A DNA stretch of 64,000 nt from Geomonas oryzae (lineage in GTDB: Bacteria; Desulfobacterota; Desulfuromonadia; Geobacterales; Geobacteraceae). The stretch lies in the NCBI RefSeq assembly GCF_004117875.1, contig NZ_RAHW01000011.1, positions 62,001 to 126,000 of the forward strand. Reading direction: 5' to 3'. Positions 53,908 through 61,850 of this stretch are shown piece after piece; positions within the stretch are counted from its first letter, which is position 1, and each line of letters begins with the position of its first letter. The notes under the pieces were generated by a model, which was not told the DNA's origin, did no database searches, and worked only from the letters and a program-made list of their open reading frames with translations. The position numbers and the translations under genes are program-made.

Positions 53908-54954
53908 TCAGTGCCCGTGCCGGTGGTGCGGGTCGGGTGCGTGGACGTGGGAGTGGGTCACGGGGTGATGGACGTGGAAGTGATGGTGCGGCTCCCCCTT
54001 CTCTCCCTCCTCGTGCTCGTGCAAGTGATGCTCGTCGTGCACGTGGGGATGGGCATGCGCCAGTTCCTCGTGGCTGTGGCGGTGGCAGTGAACCTCGAGG
54101 TAAAGCAGGAAGATCCCCGCAAGCATGAGTGCGGTGGCGACCCAATAGGCGGCGGGGGGGCGCTCACCCAGAAGCACGACAGCCAGAAGCGTCCCGAAGA
54201 AGGGGCCCACGGCGAAAAAGGTCGCGGTCCTCGCGGCACCGATCCTGCGCAGCGCCTCGACGAAGAGGACGAGGCTCAGCCCGTAGCTCACGGCGCCGAT
54301 CGACATCGCCCCGATCACCTGTCCCGCCGTCACCGCCCCACCGGGGAATATGAGGGCGAGGAGCAAGGAGAAGGCACCGGCGCAAAGCCCCTTCACCGAG
54401 GCGAGCACAGTGGAGGAGATCTCGTCGACGTCGCGGGTGAGGTTGTTGTCGATCCCCCAGAAGACGCAGGCGACTACCACCAGGAGTCCCGGCAGGGAAA
54501 AGGTGAGCCCTCCCTGCGCCTTCAGGACCACGAGGCACGCCCCGGCCAGGATGAGCACCTTGCCGGACCAGACGTAGGGACCTATGTACTCCCTGAAAAC
54601 AAGCCAGGCGATGAGGGTGGTGGCCACGGTCTCCAGGTTCAGAAGAAGCGACACCTCGGAGGCGGTGCCGTGCTTGATGCCGAAGGCAAGGCAGACCGGG
54701 GCGATGACGCCCCCGGCGACCACGGCACCCGCCAACTTCAGCCGGTGCCTAAGAGAGAGCCCGCGCAGTTCCCGAAGTGAGCTTTTCTTCTGCGCGAGGA
54801 GCACACCCTGCAGCCCGACTCCGGAGCCGAGGTAGAGAAGCCCGGCAAGAAGGGGCGGCGACATCCCGCCTATGACGAGCTTGCACAAAACCGGTGACAC
54901 GCCGAACATAACGGCGGCAAGAACGGCGCAGATTTGTCCGGATGAAAACCGCAC
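53908..54954 (-). CDS. EamA/DMT-family transporter with His-rich C-terminal tail
   Basis: The N-terminal 285 residues form the ten-helix EamA transporter (ICAVLAAVMFGVSPVLCKLV, then AWLVFREYIGPYVW near residue 125 and LGERPPAAYWVATALMLAGI near 262). The last 60 residues are a cytoplasmic or periplasmic tail with more than 20 His mixed with Asp and Glu (HVHDEHHLHEHEEGEKGEPH), ending HHRHGH. Such tails in transporters bind Zn, Ni or Co, so metal export or metal sensing is plausible. The start is a GTG with GGAGGAGAA upstream. It converges with the TauE/SafE gene. Confidence 0.82.
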   Translation of the reverse strand: MRFSSGQICAVLAAVMFGVSPVLCKLVIGGMSPPLLAGLLYLGSGVGLQGVLLAQKKSSLRELRGLSLRHRLKLAGAVVAGGVIAPVCLAFGIKHGTASEVSLLLNLETVATTLIAWLVFREYIGPYVWSGKVLILAGACLVVLKAQGGLTFSLPGLLVVVACVFWGIDNNLTRDVDEISSTVLASVKGLCAGAFSLLLALIFPGGAVTAGQVIGAMSIGAVSYGLSLVLFVEALRRIGAARTATFFAVGPFFGTLLAVVLLGERPPAAYWVATALMLAGIFLLYLEVHCHRHSHEELAHAHPHVHDEHHLHEHEEGEKGEPHHHFHVHHPVTHSHVHAPDPHHRHGH

Positions 54955-55013
54955 TTCTCCTCCTTCCGGGTCAAGGCAGCGGTGCCGCGCGCCTTAGGCC
55001 GGGCTTTCTCCCG

Positions 55014-55541
55014 TTACATGAAGAGGAGGAAGCCGTTCGCGAATTCGACGAGGCCGATGAGACCGACCGAGACGCCGGCGACCCAGACGTACTTCTTCTT
55101 CAACAAAGCGGCGATCGAGGAGAGCAGGATCGCGACCTGCAGGAAGATGACCGCCACCCCGAACGGACGCCCGTGGCGCTGGGCCGCGTCCCGCTCCTTC
55201 TCCAAAAGCTCCGCCTTCTGCTTTATCTCCGCCTTCTCCTTCTCGTACTTGGCGATGCGGTCGCCGGAGGCCTTGAGGGCCGCCACCGCCGCCGGATCGG
55301 ACGTCTTCCCCCCCCGGTGCGCTTCGCGCTCCAAAAGGCCGCGGTCCATCTCGGCGAGCGACTGCTTGATGCTCTTGGCCTGGTAGAAGGCCCACTGGTC
55401 CGAGGCCTGGTTCTGCACCAGGATGGACCTCGTCGAATAGCCGCCCCCCTTGAAGGTGGCCAGGGTGGCGCAGACGGCCAGGACCACGGTGGTGAGGGCG
55501 AGGTAGTTGAGCCAAGGCTCTTTTTTTTCTTCCTGTGCCAT
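55014..55541 (-). CDS. DUF4337-type membrane protein
   Basis: The 175-residue protein has one N-terminal helix (LALTTVVLAVCATLATFKGG), a central region with ASDQWAFYQAKSIKQSLAEM, a charged coiled coil (KYEKEKAEIKQKAELLEKE near residue 100) and two C-terminal helices. This layout is that of DUF4337 proteins. GGGAGG lies 10 bases before the ATG at 55541. Function is unknown. Confidence 0.8.
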   Translation of the reverse strand: MAQEEKKEPWLNYLALTTVVLAVCATLATFKGGGYSTRSILVQNQASDQWAFYQAKSIKQSLAEMDRGLLEREAHRGGKTSDPAAVAALKASGDRIAKYEKEKAEIKQKAELLEKERDAAQRHGRPFGVAVIFLQVAILLSSIAALLKKKYVWVAGVSVGLIGLVEFANGFLLFM

Positions 55542-55744
55542 GAAAGGGACCTCCCGATGATGCAATTGCTCTTTTGCGCGGCCGCGGCCGCGGCGGAGGA
55601 CAAAGATACCTCAATCACGCCCGCTTTTCCACCGTGTTTACCTCATCTCACAGCAGAGCGTTGATCTATCATTAACGATGCGCGTTTTGGTATAATTGGT
55701 CATGGACAGACAGCAGCACTGTCACTGTGCAAAGGAGGCACACG

Positions 55745-56224
55745 ATGAACGTTTTCGATTGCGCGATAAAGATAGAGGAAGAGACGAGGGAATACTACGA
55801 GGGACTGAAGGAGGAGGCCATGGAGCCCGAGATGAAGATGCTCTTCTCCATGCTGGCCGCCTCGGAAGAGGAACACAAAGGCAGACTTTTGAGGCTGAAA
55901 CAACGGATGGAAGGGGGAGCGGTGACGGGGCTCAACCACGGAGCCTGCAGCTTCAGGCCGCTTCTGAGTCAGCGGGAACTCCTGGATGAGTGCGAGCGGG
56001 ATCCGAACCTGTACCGTTTCGCGGTGGGAAACGAAGAGCGGGACATCCGCTTTTACGAGGAGCTGGCGGCCGCGGCCCCGGACCGGAGGACCCGCAGGAG
56101 CCTGAAGATGCTGGCGGCGGAAGAGCGCCGGCACCTGGAGAAGATCGAGAACATCTACTCCTTCGTGGAGACGCCCAGGACCTACCTTGAATGGGGTGAG
56201 TTCAGCAACCTGAGGGAGCTGTAG
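55745..56224 (+). CDS. Rubrerythrin-like ferritin-family protein
   Basis: The 159-residue protein is a four-helix bundle with diiron-ligand patterns: AIKIEEETREYYEGL (Glu near residue 12 and 15), ASEEEHKGRL near 46, then NEERDIRFYEELA near 97 and AAEERRHLEKIENIY near 124. The C-terminal rubredoxin domain of classical rubrerythrin is absent. AAAGGAGG lies 6 bases upstream. Such proteins detoxify peroxide or store iron in anaerobes. Confidence 0.88.
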   Translation: MNVFDCAIKIEEETREYYEGLKEEAMEPEMKMLFSMLAASEEEHKGRLLRLKQRMEGGAVTGLNHGACSFRPLLSQRELLDECERDPNLYRFAVGNEERDIRFYEELAAAAPDRRTRRSLKMLAAEERRHLEKIENIYSFVETPRTYLEWGEFSNLREL

Positions 56225-56245
56225 CGGGAAAAAGGTCCGGGACAA

Positions 56246-56277
56246 GGAAAAGCCCGCCGTAACGGCGGGCTTTTTCC
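56246..56277 (+). terminator. Intrinsic terminator after the rubrerythrin-like gene
   Basis: A perfect 10-bp stem (AGCCCGCCGT / ACGGCGGGCT) is followed by TTTTT, 22 bases past the stop codon. An A run on the other side would let it serve the convergent gene as well. Confidence 0.9.
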
Positions 56278-56300
56278 ATGCAGGGGGGGGGCGGCCTTGC

Positions 56301-56567
56301 TCATTCCGCCCGGGCCTTGTCATCGGCGCTGTCGGGATCGCATTCAGGGCGCAGGTAGCGCTCCAGCTCCTCGAAAGCGCCATCGGCGGTCAGCTTGAGC
56401 GCGCTCACCGTATCCATCTCGAAGGTGGTACCCTGCTCGAGGTACCGCTCGTGGAGGCGGTCCACCAGATCCTTTAGCTGCCGCATCGAGCAGTAGGTCT
56501 GCTTCAGGATCACGTAGTTGCTCTCGGCCAGCTCTTTCAGCCTCTCGTCCCGCAGCTCGTTCGTCAT
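56301..56567 (-). CDS. Small conserved helical protein
   Basis: The 88-residue protein is mostly helical and charged (RDERLKELAESNYVILKQTY, LKDLVDRLHERYLEQGTTFE) with an acidic end (DPDSADDKARAE). No family is recognised. GGAGGGG precedes the ATG. It lies 21 bases downstream of the ferredoxin gene and is probably co-transcribed with it. Confidence 0.6.
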   Translation of the reverse strand: MTNELRDERLKELAESNYVILKQTYCSMRQLKDLVDRLHERYLEQGTTFEMDTVSALKLTADGAFEELERYLRPECDPDSADDKARAE

Positions 56568-56588
56568 CGCCCCCTCCCCTCCCGGTGC

Positions 56589-56777
56589 CTAGCGCCAGCT
56601 GATGCAGTTGACCGGGCAGCTGTCTATTGCCTGCTGTACCTTGTCACGTTCCCCCGGGTCATTGGCGTAGACCTCGGAGACGCCGCTTTCGTTAAGCCGG
56701 AACACCTCCGGCGCGATGCCGACGCAAAGCCCGCATCCTATACATATCTCCTGGTCCACGTACGGCTCGCTCCCCAT
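56589..56777 (-). CDS. Monocluster ferredoxin
   Basis: The 62-residue protein has one cluster motif, ICIGCGLCVGIAPEVF (residues 11-26, Cys12, Cys15 and Cys18) with the fourth Cys in SCPVNCISW near residue 54. The Cys spacing and the position of the remote Cys-Pro match single [4Fe-4S] ferredoxins. GAGGGAGACC precedes the ATG. It is acidic, as usual for electron-transfer ferredoxins. Its redox partner is unknown. Confidence 0.9.
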   Translation of the reverse strand: MGSEPYVDQEICIGCGLCVGIAPEVFRLNESGVSEVYANDPGERDKVQQAIDSCPVNCISWR

Positions 56778-56913
56778 GGTCTCCCTCCTCGCGCCTGCCA
56801 TGATCAAAACGGGTAAAAGATACACGATGGCGGGAAAAAGTCTAACGATCGCGGCGCGTGCGGCAATGGGTATGCGGAAGGGGGCCGGTTGACGGGGAAG
56901 CGCCGCGAGGTGG

Positions 56914-57210
56914 TTACTTCGGTTTGTAGGTAAAGCAGTCGGGATGCGATTCGTGCATGCCGACATCAACGGCGGAGGCGGTGCATTCGAGGGACTGGTT
57001 GTAACTGCAGTTCTCCACCTTGCAGGCCCCGATGCCCCCCTGGACATCGATGATGCCCCCCTTCTGGCTCCCTTGCATGAAGGTGTCGCACTCGGGGCAG
57101 GTGTCACCGGGACCGCCAACGGTGATGGCGAGCGTGTGGCAGGAATTGTGTTTGTTGTAGGCGCACTGCGTAACGTTGCAGGAAGTGATCTTGACCATCT
57201 GCTTTTCCAT
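56914..57210 (-). CDS. DUF1540 tandem-repeat protein
   Basis: The 98-residue protein contains two Cys-rich DUF1540 units: SCNVTQCAYNKHNSCHTLAI with CPECDTF, and CKVENCSYNQSLECTASAVD with PDCFTYKP. Each could hold one metal ion with four Cys. GGAGACAGAC precedes the ATG. It lies between two ferredoxin genes and 80 bases downstream of hgcB on the same strand. Function is unknown. Confidence 0.85.
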   Translation of the reverse strand: MEKQMVKITSCNVTQCAYNKHNSCHTLAITVGGPGDTCPECDTFMQGSQKGGIIDVQGGIGACKVENCSYNQSLECTASAVDVGMHESHPDCFTYKPK

Positions 57211-57291
57211 AGTCTGTCTCCTTTCGGCCCCCTTCGCGCATTGGGAGTTTTTAACAGACCGGGTTAGATAGTCAAGCCGGAGGGTGCGCCG

Positions 57292-57585
57292 CTAGTCGCA
57301 GCAACCGGATCCCTTAAGGCCCGGGAGCTTCTTCTCCCTCAGCCACTCGTTGATGAGGCCGCTCGCGCACCCGACCCCTGCGTCCACCTTGATGGCGGAG
57401 GTGGGGCAGTTGAGGGCGCAGGCGCCGCACTCCATGCAGGCGTCGCGGTCGGCAAGGGCCGCCTTTTTCTCCTCGATGCGGAACACCTGGTGCGGGCAGA
57501 CCTCGACGCACCTGCCGCAGCCGACGCAAAGCGCAGCGTTCAGTTCGAGCGTCACCACCGATGCCAGGTACCTGAACCCTTTCAT
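57292..57585 (-). CDS. hgcB: HgcB, ferredoxin partner in mercury methylation
   Basis: HgcB supplies electrons to the corrinoid of HgcA and may hand over Hg(II). The 97-residue protein has two [4Fe-4S] motifs, CVGCGRCVEVCP (residues 20-31) and CMECGACALNCP (50-61), then the conserved extra Cys73 and a C-terminal vicinal Cys pair (GSGCCD, residues 95-96), all characteristic of HgcB rather than generic ferredoxins. Its ATG overlaps the hgcA stop (ATGA), so the two are co-translated. Confidence 0.93.
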   Translation of the reverse strand: MKGFRYLASVVTLELNAALCVGCGRCVEVCPHQVFRIEEKKAALADRDACMECGACALNCPTSAIKVDAGVGCASGLINEWLREKKLPGLKGSGCCD

Positions 57586-58742
57586 GACATCCCCCAGGTG
57601 AGGACCCGGCCGGCGATAAGGACCAGAAGCGCGACGCAAACCGCCCCCGCCATGACCGGAAGTCCCAGGCGCATCTCCTTTTTCACCCCGGATCTCGAGG
57701 TATAGGTGGTGCAGCCGGTGAAGTTCAGGGTGTAGAAAGAGGAGACCGCTGGGAGGGCGAGGAAAGCGGCCAGCGCCGTCGTCCCCCCCCACCCGTTCCC
57801 TCCGCAAAAGAGGTAGAGCAGAGCGCAGTAGGCGAGCCCGGCAAAGGCCCCCTTGACGGCAAAGCTGCGCGAGGGGAGCAGGGGAAGGAGCGCGGGGCCG
57901 ACCGCCACCCCGGTGAAGACCGCCCCCAAGAAGGCAAGGGTCGCGGCGGTTGCGGCGGCAATCCCGAAGAGGAGCCAGCCTGCCAGGAAAACGAGGAGCG
58001 CCACCGGGGCGATCGGCTTTACCGCGAGGACCAGTTCCACCGGGATCAGTACCAGCCGGTCGTACCAGTTGAAGGAGAGCTCGCGCATGCGAGGCGTGGT
58101 GACCTGGCCGTTGTCCAGGTATTCGGGGAGATCGGCGGCGTAGGCGCAGGCGTAGGCCACCTCGAAACCGCTCTGTTTTTTCACCCGATGCGCAGAGACG
58201 CCGGCCGCCCCCATGATGGGGAGGATGAGGCGCCGGTGCCCGACCACTTCGCTAAGCATGACGGCCTCGATGCGCCGCACCAGTTCGCCGGTGCCGAAGG
58301 TCCCCTTGCCGGCCGCGCACCAGACGTTGATCCCGAAAGTCTCCAGCACGAGGAGCCAGACGCTGCGCCCGGAAAGCGCGCCCCGGACGATGTCGTAGGT
58401 CATCCGGTAGTTCGCGGTCACCACGACCGGCGCCTGTGCGTCGGGCTCGCCCACCGCGTAGAGGCCGGGGGGAACGAGGAAGTTCATCCTGTTGATGCCC
58501 CAACGGGCTTTGCAGGCGCCCAGATGGTCGGCCGGGGTGAGCCGGGAGGTCACCTGCGGGACACGCCCTCCTTCGGTCTCGAGCCAGCGCATGAACCCGG
58601 GCACCTTTTCCGTGATCTCTCCGCCACCGGCGGAGGTACGCGGCCCTCAGCAAGGGGGGGCGTCGGGATCCTGGGAAGGGGTGCAGACCTTCTCGCGCTT
58701 GGGAGCGGCCAACTCGATCTTCTTGAACTGTCGCGTCTTCAT
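57582..58742 (-). CDS. hgcA: HgcA, corrinoid mercury methyltransferase, with in-frame TGA (possible selenocysteine)
   Basis: HgcA transfers a corrinoid-bound methyl group to Hg(II). The signature NVWCAAGK lies at residues 139-146 (Cys142 is the corrinoid-coordinating residue); about five membrane helices follow from residue 240. From the ATG at 58742 the frame reads 31 codons to a TGA at 58649-58647 and then continues without a break through a GTG at 58604 into the conserved core. The codons around the TGA read Pro-Pro-Cys-TGA-Gly-Pro. If the TGA encodes selenocysteine the protein is 386 residues; if not, synthesis must begin at 58604 or 58592 (336-340 residues, also near the family length). 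The ATG at 58742 has only a weak GGGGTG site. Confidence 0.88.
58617..58649 (-). promoter_or_regulatory. Candidate bacterial SECIS element in hgcA
   Basis: Just after the in-frame TGA (58649-58647) the transcript can form a perfect 7-bp stem, CTCCGCC / GGCGGAG, closing a GGU loop at 58628-58626. The loop begins 18 bases after the TGA. Bacterial SECIS hairpins lie immediately 3' of the UGA, with a G-containing apical loop roughly 16-37 bases away, and GGU is part of the loop in the E. coli fdhF element. The match is by eye; the stem is GC-rich and could arise by chance. Confidence 0.6.
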
Positions 58743-58883
58743 ATGCACACCCCGGCGGCACGAACATGAGGCTGCGGGACCACCCTGGTTCATGCCGCTA
58801 AAAGCAATGGGGGAAACGGCACCGGCCGTCCCCCCCGTTTACTTAGCGGCATTTGCCGAGCCAGGCAAGTTAAATCTCTCCCA

Positions 58884-59369
58884 CTAGCGCGCGTCGGCAA
58901 GCTCCTCGAGCTTCTTTTTCGCCGCGCGGTACCCCTGGGTCGAGGCGCGGCGCAGCCATTTCTCCGCCTCGTCGCGGTTTTTCTCGCCCCCCACACCGTA
59001 GAGGTACGCAACGCCCAGGTCGTACTGTGCCGCCGGGAGCCACTGCTCGGCCGCCTTCAAAAGGAGCTCGCGCCCCTTGACCGGGTCTTCCGCAAGCCCC
59101 TCCCCCCGCAGGTACAGCATGGCGAGGTTGTATTGCCCGAGGACGAACCCCTGATCGGCAGATTTCCGATACCAGCGTGCCGCCTCCTGCACATCCCGGG
59201 GGGTCCCCACCCCGGTCGCGTAGAGCACGCCGAGACGGGACTGGGCCTCGGCACTCCCCGCCTCGGCCTGCTTTTTCAGCTGTACCACGTCGACGCCGTC
59301 ATATCCGCACGCGGGCGCCGCGGCAAAGGCCGCCAGAAGCGCTGCCGCCGCCAGAGTTACAAATTTCAT
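58884..59369 (-). CDS. Periplasmic Sel1-repeat (SLR) protein
   Basis: The 161-residue protein has a signal peptide (residues 1-22, ending PACGYD region) and three Sel1-type repeats: GSAEAQSRLGVLYATGVGTP near residue 37, GFVLGQYNLAMLYLRGEGLA near 73 and WLPAAQYDLGVAYLYGVGGE near 108. These helical repeats act as protein-protein adaptors. GGGAGGTGAC precedes the ATG. It lies upstream of hgcA on the same strand with a gap of about 140 bases, so a shared transcript is possible. Confidence 0.88.
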   Translation of the reverse strand: MKFVTLAAAALLAAFAAAPACGYDGVDVVQLKKQAEAGSAEAQSRLGVLYATGVGTPRDVQEAARWYRKSADQGFVLGQYNLAMLYLRGEGLAEDPVKGRELLLKAAEQWLPAAQYDLGVAYLYGVGGEKNRDEAEKWLRRASTQGYRAAKKKLEELADAR

Positions 59370-59781
59370 GTCACCTCCCGAGCATTCTTAATAGTGTCTC
59401 CCCTGACAGCAAGGACCTTGCCACCTTGGGGAAAATACCCCATGAACCCAGCCGCAGTCAGACAAACGGGTTCGAGGGAAGCGCGGTGCGTTGATCCGTG
59501 TGAGACATTTCACCCATAACGCCGGGGGTGATGGGGGCAAATCCCCCCCAACCGCCCCGGCTTTCCCGTGGATCCCCGTCGAGCAAAGGTAAAACCCCAG
59601 TGGTTACCCGCTCTTGCAAAAACGGCATGATGCGGGCACCAACATTGCATTCGATTCGGCAACCGGCGCGTCTCCTGGGGGGGAGGCACGTCGGCAGGTG
59701 CAGCGGAAGAGAGCCGCAGCATTGCGTAGGCAAGCTGAAAACTTTTCTACATTCAATGAAAAAGACGGAGGAAAACTCTCT
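59370..59781. other. Spacer between divergent genes upstream of the cytochrome
   Basis: About 410 bases with no supported gene. It should carry the cytochrome promoter. Small hairpins are visible (for example GGTAA / TTACC near 59589-59615), but no c-di-GMP or cGAMP riboswitch motif is seen, although such switches often precede Geobacter cytochrome genes. Confidence 0.4.
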
Positions 59782-60486
59782 ATGAAGAAGATCACCATCC
59801 TGACCGCCATTGCCGGTCTCACCCTCGGTGCCTCTCTCGCCTACGGCTACACTGCCGACGGCGGCGGGGTCGTCGGCTCCAAGCACGACATGAACATGCT
59901 CTCTGGCGCCGCACCGGATTCCCAGGGCCGCGTCTGCGCCTTCTGCCACACCCCGCACCACAAGGTCGAGGCTACCGAGCTCGACTACAACCCGCTCTGG
60001 TCCCACAAAGTGAACGTTGACACGAGCTTCGCTCCGTACGAGTCCGTGACCTTCAACAGCACCATCGCCGGCGACCCGCTCGCAGGCCCGAGCCGCCTCT
60101 GCATGAGCTGCCATGACGGCGTCATCGCAGTCGACCAGCACTACGGCAACACCGGTACCGCTCTCGGCGGCAAGATCACCGCTGACGGCTTCGGCGACAT
60201 CGCCATCGGCAAGTTCTCCGACCTCTCCAACGACCACCCGATCGGGTTCGACCTGACCGGCATCCACACCACCGACCCCGGCATCAGGGACACCCTGAAG
60301 GCCCCGAACAACAGCACCCTCAACACCCAGCCGATCACCACCCTCGGCTTCAACAACGGCAAAGGGCAGATGCTCATGACCTGCGCTTCCTGCCACGACG
60401 TCCACAACAAGGACAACAAGGACACCGCGTTCCTCTACGAGAAGCAGCTTAACTCGCAGTTCTGCGTGATGTGCCACGACAAGTAA
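59782..60486 (+). CDS. Secreted tetrahaem c-type cytochrome (OmcE/OmcS-like)
   Basis: The 234-residue protein has a signal peptide (residues 1-22, ending LAYG) and four CXXCH haem sites: CAFCH near residue 54, CMSCH near 108, CASCH near 211 and CVMCH near 231. The layout VGSKHDMNMLSG, VCAFCHTPHH, NPLWSH and LCMSCHDGVIAVD is the pattern of Geobacter small extracellular tetrahaem cytochromes. Size and haem number resemble OmcE, which polymerises into nanowires; identity is inferred. GGAGG lies 11 bases before the ATG. An NHL-repeat lipoprotein gene follows. Confidence 0.87.
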   Translation: MKKITILTAIAGLTLGASLAYGYTADGGGVVGSKHDMNMLSGAAPDSQGRVCAFCHTPHHKVEATELDYNPLWSHKVNVDTSFAPYESVTFNSTIAGDPLAGPSRLCMSCHDGVIAVDQHYGNTGTALGGKITADGFGDIAIGKFSDLSNDHPIGFDLTGIHTTDPGIRDTLKAPNNSTLNTQPITTLGFNNGKGQMLMTCASCHDVHNKDNKDTAFLYEKQLNSQFCVMCHDK

Positions 60487-60496
60487 CAAGCAGTCG

Positions 60497-60524
60497 ACCG
60501 TCCCGGGGGTGACCCCGGGACGGT
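60497..60524 (+). promoter_or_regulatory. Perfect 12-bp intercistronic hairpin with GNRA tetraloop
   Basis: ACCGTCCCGGGG pairs perfectly with CCCCGGGACGGT around a GTGA loop, which fits the GNRA rule. It begins 11 bases after the cytochrome stop. Downstream on the plus strand is an A run, not a T run, so it is not a normal intrinsic terminator for the cytochrome; it is better placed to protect the 3' end of the cytochrome message. Confidence 0.8.
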
Positions 60525-60571
60525 AAAAAAGAGAAACAGGCAACCGCAACACAGAAACAGGAGTACAAGAC

Positions 60572-61789
60572 ATGCATGTTCGTCTTTTTCGTTCCGCAGT
60601 AGCGCTCCTCGCTGCCTCCGTTCTCACCCTAACCGCCGGTTGCGCCACCGGCCCGAGCCAGCAAAGCCACGGCCCGGTGTTCTTCCCTCCCTCCCCGAAC
60701 CTCCCAAGGCTCCAGTACCTGACCAGTTTCAGCAACTCCGCAGACGTAGCGGGAAGCTCCGGCGACTCGGTGTCCATCGTCTCCTTCGGCAAACAGGAAG
60801 AGCAGAAGGTGAGCAGGATCATAAAACCCAGCGGCATCACCACCCAAAACGGCAAGCTCTACGTGACCGACATCGCCGGGCAGCTCTTCGTCGTGGACCT
60901 CCCCAACAAGAAGATGGAGCAGCTAAAGGGGAACGACGGGATGGGCAAGCTGAAGAAACCGGTGGGGGTTGCCGTAGACAGCACGGGCTTTGTGTTCGTT
61001 TCCGACATCGAACGCAAGGAGGTGCTCATCTATGACAACAACGGCGAGTACCTGAAAGCGATAGGGGGAGATCTGGGCTTCACGCCGACCGACATCGCGG
61101 TCGACGACGAGAACCTGTACGTGCTCGACACGAGGAAATCCGTGATCCGCGTACTGAACCCGATGACGGGATCGCAGATCCGCGAGATCGGAAAGACGGA
61201 CGACCCGAACCAGTCCCTGAGCCTCCCCACCCGTATGAGCCTGGACGATAAAGGGGTCTTCTGGGTCACCAACGCCGGCAGGGGCACGGTGACCTCCTAC
61301 GACCGCGACGGCCACTTCCTCGGCACCTTCGGCAAGTTCGGCGACGGCATGGGGCAGTTCGCCCGCCCGAAGGGTATCACCACGGACGAGAACGGATACG
61401 TCTACGTGGTCGACTCCGGGCACCAGAACGTGCAGATCTTCACCGACAAGGGGCGCCTGCTTGGCTACTTCGGATCCGCGAAGCTCCCGGTCGGGGGGAT
61501 GAACCTGCCGAGCGACATCTCCATCAGCAAAAAGAACCTGGATTACTTCCAGAAGCTCGCGGAGAAGAACTTCGAGCTCACCGAGGTGATCTTCGTGGCG
61601 AACCAGTTCGGCGAGAACAAGATCGGGGTGTACGGCCTTGGCAAGCTGAAGGGGGTGGACTACGATGCCGCCTACCGCAAGGCGGCGGAAGAAAGGGAGC
61701 ACAAGGCCCAGGAGATCCTCAAGGAACGCAAGAAACAGCAGGAAATGCAGGAACAGCAGAACAAAAAAGACGCGACCGCAAGGCTTTAA
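60572..61789 (+). CDS. NHL-repeat beta-propeller lipoprotein
   Basis: The 405-residue protein has a lipoprotein signal peptide with lipobox TAGC near residue 24 and then about six NHL repeats: RIIKPSGITTQNGKLYVTDI, KKPVGVAVDSTGFVFVSDIE, FARPKGITTDENGYVYVVDS. The C-terminus is a Gln/Lys/Glu-rich helix. AGGAG lies 9 bases before the ATG. NHL-repeat proteins accompany several Geobacter extracellular cytochromes and are thought to help their export or assembly; this pair fits that arrangement. Confidence 0.87.
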   Translation: MHVRLFRSAVALLAASVLTLTAGCATGPSQQSHGPVFFPPSPNLPRLQYLTSFSNSADVAGSSGDSVSIVSFGKQEEQKVSRIIKPSGITTQNGKLYVTDIAGQLFVVDLPNKKMEQLKGNDGMGKLKKPVGVAVDSTGFVFVSDIERKEVLIYDNNGEYLKAIGGDLGFTPTDIAVDDENLYVLDTRKSVIRVLNPMTGSQIREIGKTDDPNQSLSLPTRMSLDDKGVFWVTNAGRGTVTSYDRDGHFLGTFGKFGDGMGQFARPKGITTDENGYVYVVDSGHQNVQIFTDKGRLLGYFGSAKLPVGGMNLPSDISISKKNLDYFQKLAEKNFELTEVIFVANQFGENKIGVYGLGKLKGVDYDAAYRKAAEEREHKAQEILKERKKQQEMQEQQNKKDATARL

Positions 61790-61799
61790 CGACCGCTTC

Positions 61800-61836
61800 G
61801 GCCCCGCCGGCAGCAGTCACATCTGCCGGCGGGGCC
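61800..61836. terminator. Hairpin between convergent NHL and response-regulator genes
   Basis: A perfect 14-bp GC-rich stem (GGCCCCGCCGGCAG / CTGCCGGCGGGGCC) with a 9-base loop lies between the two convergent genes. No long T run is present on either strand, so it is probably a bidirectional terminator of moderate strength. Confidence 0.65.
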
Positions 61837-61850
61837 CTCCAAACTCCCAC

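Noticed and set aside
58252-58767. An alternative 171-residue minus-strand frame over the start of hgcA
   Set aside because: It is Arg/Pro-rich with no family character. The hgcA frame carries the conserved core and continues through the TGA.
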